A stretch of DNA of 64,000 nt from Bacteroidota bacterium. GTDB lineage: Bacteria > Chloroflexota > Anaerolineae > Aggregatilineales > Phototrophicaceae. The translations under genes were made by a program, and so were the position numbers. Below are positions 9,133 to 17,665 of the stretch, one piece after another; position 1 is the stretch's first letter, and the number at the start of each line of letters is the position of its first letter. Below the pieces are notes generated by a model that was not told where the DNA came from, did not search any database, and saw only the letters and a list, made by a program, of their open reading frames with translations. The stretch is taken from positions 1-64,000 of the forward strand of contig JAPUDW010000327.1 in NCBI GenBank assembly GCA_027492915.1. The letters are read 5' to 3'.

Positions 9133-9168
9133 GGGTATAAATGGTGGCATGATGCACTGTTTATACCC
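9133..9168 (+). other. Stem-loop between binding-protein and permease genes
   Basis: GGGTATAAA pairs with TTTATACCC across an 18-base loop in the 123-bp gap. It has no T-run. It occupies the same place as the hairpin at 4484-4520 and may likewise separate high binding-protein expression from low permease expression. Confidence 0.5.
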
Positions 9169-9221
9169 GCCTGTGTTGTATACTCATATTTTCGTTTTGT
9201 ATTCTTGCTAATGAGCTGTTT

Positions 9222-10109
9222 ATGGCTTCCCACATCCAATCAACTTCTGAACAACCACCGCGTTTTTATAAACGTAACCTGCTCATTCGCCGTATATCGC
9301 GTGCCCCGTGGTGGTTACTGGTAGCTGCCATCATTATTCTCTTGTTTGTATCGAATGCATCATCAGACCAAACTTACCGGGAAGTATGGGGGCAGGTCAG
9401 TCAAGGAATTAAGACGACGGTCTGGGTCAGCGCGGTTGCCTATGGTTTTGCCTTAGTGGTTGGGTTGGCAATAGCGTTATTGCGGCGATCCCATAATATT
9501 ATCGTTTATCAAATCGCTACTTTTTACGTCGAGATTGTGCGCGGTATTCCCACATTGGTGCTGGTCTATTACATTGTGTTAGCGGTTGTCCCAGAACTGG
9601 TACGTTTAGGCAACGAACTAGGTGCATGGTTGGTTATTAACAATGTTTTACCCTCGATTGGGAATGCCTTAGCGGCTCTAAAAACACGCGACATTGATAA
9701 CACTTATCGTGCTATTTTCGGCCTGTCAATTTCTTACAGCGCATTTTTGTCAGAAGTTTTCCGAGCAGGCATTGAGAGCATTAGCAGTGGTCAGCACGAA
9801 GCCGGTATGAGCTTGGGTATGTCGCGCTGGCAAATCATGCGCTACATTGTATTACCCCAAGCAATACGAAATATCCTGCCGCCTTTAGGCAACGATTTCA
9901 TTGCGATGCTGAAGGAAAGCTCACTGGTGTCAATTGTTGGCGTAGAAGACATTACGCGGCAAGGCGCAACTTATGCTTCTGCCAATTTCACATTTTTTAA
10001 AAGTTATAACGTTGTCGCACTGACCTATCTTGTGCTGACACTATCGCTTGCCATGTTAGTCAAGCTGATGGAATTTTATTTGGATCGGGGTAAATCTCGG
10101 TCGACTTAA
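9222..10109 (+). CDS. Amino-acid ABC transporter permease, HisM/GlnP family
   Basis: Membrane subunit, 295 residues. A hydrophobic N-terminal span (WWLLVAAIIILLFVSNA) precedes the HEQ-type permease core: GIKTTVWVSAVAYGFALVVG, then EIVRGIPTLVLVYYIV, then SAFLSEVFRAGIESISSGQHEAGMSLGMSR, split here by the reading limit but continuous, and IRNILPPLGNDFIAMLKESSL. These blocks are diagnostic for polar amino-acid importers. Residues 120-150 carry an insertion relative to compact GlnP proteins. The start ATG 9222 has a weak ribosome site. It follows the duplicated binding protein and must borrow an ATPase from elsewhere. Confidence 0.9.
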   Translation: MASHIQSTSEQPPRFYKRNLLIRRISRAPWWLLVAAIIILLFVSNASSDQTYREVWGQVSQGIKTTVWVSAVAYGFALVVGLAIALLRRSHNIIVYQIATFYVEIVRGIPTLVLVYYIVLAVVPELVRLGNELGAWLVINNVLPSIGNALAALKTRDIDNTYRAIFGLSISYSAFLSEVFRAGIESISSGQHEAGMSLGMSRWQIMRYIVLPQAIRNILPPLGNDFIAMLKESSLVSIVGVEDITRQGATYASANFTFFKSYNVVALTYLVLTLSLAMLVKLMEFYLDRGKSRST

Positions 10110-10267
10110 CTTTTTGAGTTCGTTGGTTCCTATTCTGCCGAAATGATCGGGTTATGAGCCGTAGTACTAATTTTGTGGACTAAACCCGTTTTATAGACTG
10201 AGCTAAAAATAACTTGAAATAAAAGAGTTGGCTAACAGCAGACTTTTGATACAGAAATTATCTAATT

Positions 10268-10299
10268 ATTCAGGGAGGTGTATGTATACCTCCCTGAAT
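10268..10299. terminator. Bidirectional terminator-like hairpin between convergent genes
   Basis: ATTCAGGGAGGT pairs perfectly with ACCTCCCTGAAT (12 bp, 8-base loop). It lies between the plus-strand permease (ends 10109) and the minus-strand binding protein (ends 10333). T-runs are weak on both sides. Confidence 0.65.
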
Positions 10300-10332
10300 G
10301 GATAAAGCGTTACGCTACTAGAGCGAGTGCTC

Positions 10333-11523
10333 TTAGCTCGCGGGCGTCGCTTCCGCTGTAGCCTCTGCTGATGTTACCGTCGGAATATATTGGAACTGAT
10401 TATCCTTGACCTGAAAAATGTAGAATGCCGCGTTTTTGACATCGCCATTCTCGTCGAAGGATAATGGGGTTCCCAGAACACTCAATGTTTGATCTGTATT
10501 CGCAACTTCATCGCGCACAGCCTCACGGGACAAATTCCCGGCTTCATATGCCCGTTGGATCGCCTCTAAAACCACAGTGGTAGCAGCATAAGCCGCTGGC
10601 CCGTAAGTGCCAAATTCACCGTACTTCTCGGTGTAGCGTGCTACAAGATCAGCTTGTGATTCAAGATTGTGGATATCAGGTGCAAAACCAGATACATATG
10701 CGCCCTCGGTTGCACCCGCAGCACCTAAGATAAAGTCATCGACCGAGATGAAGCTGTCGCCACCAAACAGGATTGCAGTGACCCCCTGCTCCTGAAGCTG
10801 GGTAGCGAGTAACGCCCCTTGAGAGGCAATTTGTCCGGGGAAGAAAATAACCTCTGCATTAGATGCCTTGATTTTCGTGACCAGTGTCGAAAAATCAGTA
10901 TCATCTTGTTTCACCGAATCACGCCCGACAACTGTGCCACCCGCAGCTTCAAAGGCTGTCGAAGTTTCGTCCACCAAACCGCTTGAATACGATGTTTGGT
11001 CGTCAATGACGAATAACTGTGTTGCCTTGAGTTCATTAGCAATAAAAGCACCATCGGTTGGGCCTTGTGCTGCATCGGTCGGTACCACACGGAAAAAGGT
11101 GTCATAGCCACTCTGGGTAAGTGAGGTACGGGTGGCCGAGCTTGATATATGAACCAGTCGCGCTTCCTTGAGGTTACTCGCAATCGCTTCTACTTCTTGG
11201 CTGCCCGCTGGCCCAACCAAGCCGTAAATATCACTATCAGCAATGAAACTTTCTGCGACAGTGATGGCGGTAGCCGGATCCAGTGCGGTGTCGCCCTCGA
11301 CTAATTCGACACTCCAACCCGTTGCAGCATTGAAATCTTCAACAGCTAATTTAGCCCAATTCAACTGCTCGGTTCCGACAGAAGCGGCTCCACCGGTGAA
11401 TGGCCCTAATATGCCGATTTTCACATTGACCTCAGGTGCTTGAGCCAATGCGACTGCATTAAACCCAACCAGAACAAAAGCAAATAGTAGTATCCCGACG
11501 AATGATTTACGAACGCTAGACAT
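10333..11523 (-). CDS. Branched-chain amino-acid-type ABC substrate-binding protein (LivJ-like, Peripla_BP_6)
   Basis: Secreted type I periplasmic binding fold, about 396 residues. The signal peptide (SFVGILLFAFVLVGFNAVALA) ends near AQAPEV, then comes KIGILGPFTGGAASVGTEQLN, the family opening. Later blocks include YGLVGPAGSQEVEAIAS and DTDFSTLVTKIKASNAEVIF, and a C-terminal Ala/Glu/Thr-rich tail. ATG 11523 is chosen because it places the signal peptide at the start; the frame extends 40 codons further without signal character. No LivHMGF genes are nearby, so it is an orphan binding protein, common in this phylum. Confidence 0.88.
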   Translation of the reverse strand: MSSVRKSFVGILLFAFVLVGFNAVALAQAPEVNVKIGILGPFTGGAASVGTEQLNWAKLAVEDFNAATGWSVELVEGDTALDPATAITVAESFIADSDIYGLVGPAGSQEVEAIASNLKEARLVHISSSATRTSLTQSGYDTFFRVVPTDAAQGPTDGAFIANELKATQLFVIDDQTSYSSGLVDETSTAFEAAGGTVVGRDSVKQDDTDFSTLVTKIKASNAEVIFFPGQIASQGALLATQLQEQGVTAILFGGDSFISVDDFILGAAGATEGAYVSGFAPDIHNLESQADLVARYTEKYGEFGTYGPAAYAATTVVLEAIQRAYEAGNLSREAVRDEVANTDQTLSVLGTPLSFDENGDVKNAAFYIFQVKDNQFQYIPTVTSAEATAEATPAS

Positions 11524-11756
11524 GATTGTCTTGACCTTTCTAATGGACGGTGATGAGTAATGTGAGTGAGAATCTTGTGCCATTGAGGTATAGAAATGCA
11601 GCCGACAATCGAACGACATACAGTTGCTCATTACTGCGAACACACTTCTACACGACCTGTAAGAGTCCAGTCTTACAACAACAATCAGATGAATTTGTCA
11701 TCTTAATAACCTCGCTTTCAAGCTATTGTGAAGATCAATTGCAGCGCTTGAGTGAA

Positions 11757-11792
11757 ACAAAAAGAGCCAACCCGGTTACCGGATTGGCTCTT
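11757..11792 (-). terminator. Rho-independent terminator, minus strand
   Basis: Read on the minus strand, AAGAGCCAA pairs with TTGGCTCTT, with an inner CCGG/CCGG stem and a TAA loop, followed by TTTTTGTTT. It is well formed, but no recognised minus-strand gene lies just upstream. Confidence 0.75.
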
Positions 11793-12084
11793 ACAAGCGC
11801 AAAGACTAATGAATAAAACTTAGCGCGCCTCAGCCCCCCAATAGGCAACCTCTACTAGCTGTATGTCAGAAACCATACACATGTGATAACACATACAGGA
11901 GGTTGAGTGGGCGGAAAAGCTATTCATAATAAGCGATACTAACACAGTATTTTACAAAAGCAAGCATTAAACCAAGTTATAGCAATTTTATTGAGTAACC
12001 CGGCAATTAATTACTATATTTAGTCGATTAATATCCTTCATAAGGCTATCACACCCTAGTCGGCCTCGAACATTTCTTGGCAAC

Positions 12085-12108
12085 AAAAAAGCACCGCTTT
12101 GGTGCTTT
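12085..12108 (-). terminator. Rho-independent terminator, minus strand
   Basis: On the minus strand AAAGCACC pairs with GGTGCTTT around a 5-base loop and is followed by further T residues (plus-strand A-run 12085-12090). It may end an unrecognised small transcript between about 12110 and 12400. Confidence 0.65.
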
Positions 12109-12413
12109 CTCGCGTGTGTGACCCCACGGACACCCAAAGTGAACCCGAAAACGCTTTTTCTTCCCCTGGGATTCAAGATGTCATGCAATTTCTAGAATAC
12201 ATTAGTTTTCCTCAACAGTCAGCCCTCAAACACCTTCTTACTGATGAATAGTATCAACTGAGTTGTGCTTTGTGGTGGTCAGGGAGAGGTCATCCCCTCC
12301 CCCAACCCACCTTAAAGTCTCGCTGGTACCGGCAGCGCGACCCTGAAGATAAGTCTAGCAGGGTTGGCAGCCTCTCGGCGAACTGTTCGTCATTTTTATT
12401 GAGGAGGTTTTGT

Positions 12414-13241
12414 ATGACCCGCGTTTTCGCATTGACCAATCACAAAGGGGGTGTCGGAAAATCGACATCCGCAACCAACATTGCCTTCGGCATGGTGGGA
12501 TTACTCCGCCGTGCTGGAGCGCCGAATAATCGTGTCCTGTTAATTGATACCGACAGTCAAGGACATGCCACATTGGTTACCACTGGTCGCAACGATTTTG
12601 GTGCCGATGACAGCCTGTACTCGGTGTTGATGGCGGATCGTCAAACCGCTCCGCAGGTATTGGCAAACGCCATCGTCCAAAGTCATTGGGATATTGATTT
12701 ACACGTATTGCCTGCGTCGTCGCTGCTTGAAGGTGCAGAACGCGAAATGATGGGTGTGGCGGGAGCACCCTATCGTCTTGCTGATCCACTCAGCAAACTC
12801 GCTGGACATTATGCAGCGATTGTCATCGATACCCGACCCTCATTTTCTCTGATGACAGAAATGGCGCTGGTAGCGGCAACCGATGCTCTTATTCCAGTCG
12901 AACCACGCTATCTGGAAACTGTTGGGTTGCTCAGCGTGTTGAGCAAGATCAACGATATTCGCGAAGGCTGGCGGCGGCCTGACTTGCGCGTGGGCGGTAT
13001 CCTCGTCACCAAAATGGACACCCGTGTACGGGGACATCGACATTTATTGGATGAACTCAAAAATCACAATATCCTTGGCAAGATGTTGTGTGGTGTTATC
13101 CCAGCAAACGAAGCCGTGTCCTATGCTCACCGCGACCATCAGAATGTGTTCAGCTACGATCCGAAAGCGCCCGCCAGCAAAGCCTACGCCCAACTGGTCG
13201 GGACGTTGATGCGTCGCTTGGTAGCAGGAGCTGCCACATGA
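12414..13241 (+). CDS. parA: ParA-family partition ATPase
   Basis: Deviant Walker-A ATPase that moves or positions DNA by forming dynamic filaments or gradients on the nucleoid. The N terminus reads TNHKGGVGKST (residues 8-18), with both the signature lysine and the phosphate-binding lysine. It is followed by LLIDTDSQGHATL (Walker A') and AIVIDTRPSFS (Walker B). About 275 residues is typical. ATG 12414 has a strong GAGGAGGT site upstream; the frame from 12270 has none. The stop overlaps the parB start (ATGA), so the two are co-translated. It probably maintains the outer element during cell division. Confidence 0.93.
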   Translation: MTRVFALTNHKGGVGKSTSATNIAFGMVGLLRRAGAPNNRVLLIDTDSQGHATLVTTGRNDFGADDSLYSVLMADRQTAPQVLANAIVQSHWDIDLHVLPASSLLEGAEREMMGVAGAPYRLADPLSKLAGHYAAIVIDTRPSFSLMTEMALVAATDALIPVEPRYLETVGLLSVLSKINDIREGWRRPDLRVGGILVTKMDTRVRGHRHLLDELKNHNILGKMLCGVIPANEAVSYAHRDHQNVFSYDPKAPASKAYAQLVGTLMRRLVAGAAT

Positions 13242-14446
13242 GCGGCAAACGGGATAACACTGCCAAGTTAGATGCCTTATTGGCCTCCGTCACCGACGAC
13301 ATGCTCGGTGGCACAGTACTAGAGCAATTTCAAGATTACGGACTACGAGTTGAGCGTATCTTGCTTGAACTGGTTCGCCCCGACCCGGTACAGCCACGCA
13401 GAGTACTACCTGAGCGGTTGCATTTTGCCTTCCATAATAACCGCATGACACCCACTCAGGCACTACGTGAACTGGTTCAAGCGGCACAAATCGCCGCCCG
13501 GCAACGTGGTCGTCCGTTTGATGGATTGCTTGATCTTCTCCCGAATGCTGACGATGAGAGTGATGAGGAAATAAAGGCAGCACCTTCGCCAGAAGAATCC
13601 TTCCTGCGTGATTTAGTCAATCTAGCTCTGACCATACGCGATGATGGACAGGTCAATCCCGTCACGGTGGTAGATGCCAGTGAGGGCGTGACACGGCTCT
13701 ATCGCATTGAAACAGGTGAACGGCGATACTGGGCATCATGGCTGCTGCGTGATTTCATACCGGGGTACACAGGCGATGGGATGATCCCTTGCATTATCAT
13801 TCCAGTCCATCAGGCATCACCTTTTCGTCAAGCGAAAGAGAATACAGCACGTTCCGGTTTGACTGCTATCGCGATGGCTCGGCAAGTAGCTTTGCTCCTG
13901 TTAACTGTGCATGGCTATGAAATCCCCTATCTTGCTGTCACCAATGACTTTTACCGCCAAGCTTTAGAAATTGACCTACGAGGTAAGAAAGAATTTACAG
14001 GCGAAATCCTGAGTGCAATGGGAGGAATCAGCCGGATGCACCTCAGTCGATATAAAGCGTTGCTTAAATTGAGCGATGAAGCAATAGACCTAGCTGATCG
14101 TTACAACATTGAAGAGGGCAAACTCCGTCATATTGTTTTGCTGGCTCCAGAATATCACATGGAGTTAGTACGTCAGGTTGTCGATTTGAACCTGACCAGC
14201 AAGCAAATTAAGGAGATTTGTGAAACAGAGGGCAATGAAGGAGAAAATGTTTCACAACCTCACGAAATGATCCCAAAACAAGCAATTCAGATGGCTAGAG
14301 TGGCTAGGAACAGTGCTACGACATCCGGGCAAGATTTTGCACGAGCACTACTACAGCAGGATCAGAATATTCATCTTGCCCGTGCTCGTATTGAAACCAT
14401 GCGACGCATTTTAGACGAAGCTGACCTTCATTTGCGTAGTGAATGA
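13238..14446 (+). CDS. parB: ParB-like DNA-binding partition protein
   Basis: Centromere-binding partner of ParA, about 402 residues. The ParB/sulfiredoxin-fold block is recognisable: LVRPDPVQPRR, then DGQVNPVTVV, then YRIETGERRYWAS (the GERR nucleotide-binding motif) and ENTARSGLTAIAMARQVALL. An insertion of about 60 residues separates QPRR from the rest. An HTH region (SRMHLSRYKALLKLSDEAI) follows, then a helical C-terminal part. It starts at ATG 13238, overlapping the parA stop. Its stop codon lies inside the 28-bp palindrome that may be its own binding site. Confidence 0.88.
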   Translation: MSGKRDNTAKLDALLASVTDDMLGGTVLEQFQDYGLRVERILLELVRPDPVQPRRVLPERLHFAFHNNRMTPTQALRELVQAAQIAARQRGRPFDGLLDLLPNADDESDEEIKAAPSPEESFLRDLVNLALTIRDDGQVNPVTVVDASEGVTRLYRIETGERRYWASWLLRDFIPGYTGDGMIPCIIIPVHQASPFRQAKENTARSGLTAIAMARQVALLLLTVHGYEIPYLAVTNDFYRQALEIDLRGKKEFTGEILSAMGGISRMHLSRYKALLKLSDEAIDLADRYNIEEGKLRHIVLLAPEYHMELVRQVVDLNLTSKQIKEICETEGNEGENVSQPHEMIPKQAIQMARVARNSATTSGQDFARALLQQDQNIHLARARIETMRRILDEADLHLRSE

Positions 14447-14472
14447 GATTGTAACCACGTGGTTACAATCTC
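14445..14472. promoter_or_regulatory. Perfect 28-bp palindrome, candidate parS site
   Basis: GAGATTGTAACCAC followed at once by its complement, with no loop, overlapping the parB stop codon. The centre is CACGTG, the same core as the chromosomal parS consensus (TGTTTCACGTGAAACA), though the flanks differ. A perfect palindrome with no loop and no T-run suits a protein-binding site better than a terminator. Confidence 0.55.
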
Positions 14473-14707
14473 TTAGGAGAAGTATCTTGAGTTTCAATGC
14501 ACGAGGTCCACCACTGACACCATAAATACCAAAAACCCACCGGCAGATGCTGAGGTGGGCGGGCGCTGGAGCGCGGTTGACAATTACATTGTTGTGGCTG
14601 GATACCCAACAATGTATCACGTCCCGAATCTCCACGCAAGTAAATTTCACCCATTATGGTCATGTTTTTGACATGGCTTATCTTAAATTTTGCTTGGAGA
14701 CAAGATG

Positions 14708-17284
14708 ATGAGCATTGACTTGGAACATATCCGCAGTCGCAATCCGATTGAAGATGTGGTGAATGAGAAATTTGCACTGCGAAAAACAGGTAATCGCTTT
14801 GTGGGTATTGAACATGACAGTCTAGTGGTGACACCGCGAATGGGCTTCTACTTTTGGAATTCGCAGGGTGAATTTGGTGATGTATTCGATTTTACGGGCC
14901 GCTATCTTCTGAACTTTGGAACCTCATGGAATAACCGCGATACCACGATGTTCATGGAGAGTGTACGTCACCTCGCCCAACGTGCTGGAATGACGTTAGA
15001 GACAAACAGTGATTTAAAGCAATCAGTAACTTGGGCACAAAGACAGCTTGTCACCCGGCTACACGAAGCGCTTCTGAGCCATAAACCCGCCTTCGATTAC
15101 GTCACTTACAAGCGTGGGTGGCAAACCACGACCATCCGCGCTGCTCGATTGGGTTTCATGCCTCAAGATCGACGAAAATTGTTAGCTGATCTCAATCTCA
15201 CAGATTCTTGGCAGTCAGTGGTGAACAAATTCCCACCAGATATGGTCGTCTATCCACATTTTGAAAAAGGGCGATTGGTTTATCTGAGCGGACGTTCTAT
15301 CGAAGGCAAGCGGCACTACAATCCACCTGCCGATATTATTGGTGAACGGCACCCTTACTTCAACACAATGTACAGTGATGATGCTGATCAGGTGATCGTG
15401 GTTGAAGGACAGGCCGATGCAATTACATTTGCCGAATGGAGTATTCCGGCAGTTGCGATTGGCGGTATGACTGTCAATGATGACCTGATTAACAGGCTGA
15501 GAGGACACCGGCGCTTGTTTGTCGGATTGGATAATACGCCTCCGGCGATGCAGAAAGCATTGGAGATTGCCCGTACGCTCCATTCGGAAACCTATATCCC
15601 TGCATTACCTAATGGAGTAAAAGATGCCAACGAGTGGCTAGTGAAGAGTCGGGCAACATCGGACGATGCTGCCATCTTACTCAACAAAGCACGAAACTGG
15701 CTTGAAACGGAAATTATCTATACCGCTGATCAAGAAGGTTTGGCGCGACAAGATGGTCTGCGAGATTTGTTCAAATATGCCGTTGACCTTGATGAATTTG
15801 CGTTAGCTGAGTTCAAAACACAGATGGGTAAAGTCGGTATCAAAGGGCGCGTTTTCAGTGACATTCTTAAAGCCGCTAAAGCTCAGAGTGAAAAACTGGA
15901 ACAAGCTGAAAACGATATGCCACAGATTTTAGGCGACGACGTGCCGTTGTTATCTCCAGCCCTCGGTTTCCAGCGTGATGTGGCATTGGTAACGGTCGCA
16001 CTGATTGAACGTACAAAAGACAATCGGCTCAATACGCAGCCTTATCTGGTTACCGGTACACGAGAATTGAGACGCTTGACCGATGAACAAATTATCCAAC
16101 TCAATGGGCATGAAGTCGCGCTACGCGTTATTCCAGAAGGTTCGGAATTTCTGATGCGCTGGCGTTTTAGTGACATTCAGCGCTTTTTGAATGGGGAAAC
16201 AATCACTCCAATTGTGGTATTCAATACTATACATGATCTATTTGCCACTTATCTCGACTTTAAAACCCCTGTCGAAAGTCGTGTGCTTACTTTATGGGTC
16301 ATCGGAACATACCTTTACACAATGTTTCCTGCCTATCCTTACCTTGCGCTCAACGGGCCGAAAAACAGTGGTAAAAGTACAGTCCTTCGCGTTGCACAGC
16401 CGCTGGCATTCAACATGGTCAATACATCCGACCCAACTGGACCTAGTATGTTCCGCCTTATCCATACTACAAGCTGTACTGTTGGTATTGATGAAGCCGA
16501 ACGATTTCATAATCCCAAAGATCCTGGAATGCAGCAGATTCGGCAACTTCTGAACAGTGGTTACAAGCAAGGGATGCCCGCGATTCGTATCACTGGCGAT
16601 GACATGAAACCACAGGCATTTGATGTGTATTCACCCAAAATCCTTGCTGCGATTGCAGGTCTAGAAGATATCCTCGCTAGTCGCTGCATTGCGGTTCCAA
16701 TGCGGCGAACAGATCGTAAGATGCCCACTTTTCCAGCAGATTTTGATGGTGCAGCCATCAGACATCAGTTGTACACCCTTGCACTTACTCATTTTCAGTC
16801 GATTTATCGCAATTACTTTGAGCGACCTGAATTGCATACGCTACATAATCGTTCTGGCGAATTATGGTCGCCATTAGTCGCACTTGCTGCTTTCTTTGAA
16901 GAAGAAGGGGGTATCGCTGGATTACTGGGTGCGATTTCCGAAGCGGCAACATGGGACGAACAGTTGAGCCAAGGTAAAGCTCTTTCTGATCGTGAAGAAG
17001 CGGTTCTGCAAGCTCTCGAACTCCTGACACGGGGACATAGTGGTTCTTTGATTTGGATCCGTGCCGCTGATTTACGTGAGCGTGTAGCAGCACTACTCGG
17101 ACAATCGATTGAGCGGATGGGTGATTCTCAGTGGATTGGTCATATCCTCAAGCGTTTGCATCTTGCTGATGAAGGGCGACGTAAACGGAGTACTGATGGG
17201 ATGAGCTATGCGATTGAACCAGAAGAAGTTTTGGACATGATGCGTCGATATGAGGTGCAACCGATTGATGAATTGAGCGGCTAA
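14708..17284 (+). CDS. Toprim primase-like protein fused to a P-loop ATPase/helicase domain
   Basis: About 858 residues. Residues 1-65 resemble the DnaG N-terminal domain (IRSRNPIEDVVNEKFALRK, ending GEFGDVFDFTGRYL) but lack the zinc-binding cysteines. A Toprim domain follows: VIVVEGQADAITFAEW (about residue 228) with the catalytic Glu, and RLFVGLDNTPPA (about 270) for the acidic D-x-D region. The C-terminal half has a P-loop (GPKNSGKST, about residue 550) and an acidic CTVGIDEAERFHNP block like Walker B. It is likely a replication primase-helicase of the outer element. GGAG lies 8 bases before ATG 14708; ATG 14705 is an alternative. It follows parAB after 260 bp containing a GC-rich inverted repeat (CCCACC/GGTGGG). 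Confidence 0.75.
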   Translation: MSIDLEHIRSRNPIEDVVNEKFALRKTGNRFVGIEHDSLVVTPRMGFYFWNSQGEFGDVFDFTGRYLLNFGTSWNNRDTTMFMESVRHLAQRAGMTLETNSDLKQSVTWAQRQLVTRLHEALLSHKPAFDYVTYKRGWQTTTIRAARLGFMPQDRRKLLADLNLTDSWQSVVNKFPPDMVVYPHFEKGRLVYLSGRSIEGKRHYNPPADIIGERHPYFNTMYSDDADQVIVVEGQADAITFAEWSIPAVAIGGMTVNDDLINRLRGHRRLFVGLDNTPPAMQKALEIARTLHSETYIPALPNGVKDANEWLVKSRATSDDAAILLNKARNWLETEIIYTADQEGLARQDGLRDLFKYAVDLDEFALAEFKTQMGKVGIKGRVFSDILKAAKAQSEKLEQAENDMPQILGDDVPLLSPALGFQRDVALVTVALIERTKDNRLNTQPYLVTGTRELRRLTDEQIIQLNGHEVALRVIPEGSEFLMRWRFSDIQRFLNGETITPIVVFNTIHDLFATYLDFKTPVESRVLTLWVIGTYLYTMFPAYPYLALNGPKNSGKSTVLRVAQPLAFNMVNTSDPTGPSMFRLIHTTSCTVGIDEAERFHNPKDPGMQQIRQLLNSGYKQGMPAIRITGDDMKPQAFDVYSPKILAAIAGLEDILASRCIAVPMRRTDRKMPTFPADFDGAAIRHQLYTLALTHFQSIYRNYFERPELHTLHNRSGELWSPLVALAAFFEEEGGIAGLLGAISEAATWDEQLSQGKALSDREEAVLQALELLTRGHSGSLIWIRAADLRERVAALLGQSIERMGDSQWIGHILKRLHLADEGRRKRSTDGMSYAIEPEEVLDMMRRYEVQPIDELSG

Positions 17285-17290
17285 AAATAC

Positions 17291-17355
17291 TCTACATACC
17301 GTGCAAAACCCTACATACCCTTCATATCTAACCGAGAGCTATGTAGGGTATGTAC
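17291..17355. repeat. Clustered TACATACC repeats, direct and inverted
   Basis: CTACATACC occurs at 17292-17300 and again at 17311-17319. The inverted form TATGTAGGGTATGTA lies at 17340-17354, so CCCTACATA (17309-17317) can pair with TATGTAGGG (17340-17348). It lies just after the primase gene. It may be an operator, an iteron-like site or a weak terminator. The rest of the gap to 17665 is AT-rich with no gene seen. Confidence 0.5.
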
Positions 17356-17665
17356 GGTTATGAAGGCTTTTTGTACCTTGCTCATTATGCCTAATAATCC
17401 GCAGAAGCAGCCCATATAAACATCTGAAATTATGCTACTTATCAAAGGTTAACTCGGAAATACCCATTAGTTAGCTGACCGAGTCTTTTGCATGAATTTA
17501 GATTTATTAACTTTCTGTGATAAATACCTATTTTAATGATATTATAATCAGTAGTTGGCTACTTAAATAGATATGCAGCCACTATGTATAGGTTTTCTTG
17601 CGAAAGAAAATTGACCATGGTGTTTACTTAATATGACGAAGCCAACTTGTTTAGGAGGATGGTGT

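Larger units (their letters stand above)
11524..12413. other. Intergenic region between transport genes and the outer element
   Basis: Nearly 900 bp without a convincing gene. It contains two minus-strand terminators (11757-11792 and 12085-12108). Short frames at 11550-11816 (+) and 11988-12188 (-) have no recognisable domains, and the second reads through a terminator. This is where the outer element could begin, but I saw no attachment-site duplication. Confidence 0.4.

Noticed and set aside
11550-11816. Plus-strand frame of 88 codons behind the LivJ-like gene start
   Set aside because: It overlaps the start region of the opposite gene and has no domain; it is probably chance.
11988-12188. 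Minus-strand frame of 66 codons before parA
   Set aside because: It reads through a terminator, has no ribosome site and no similarity I recognise.
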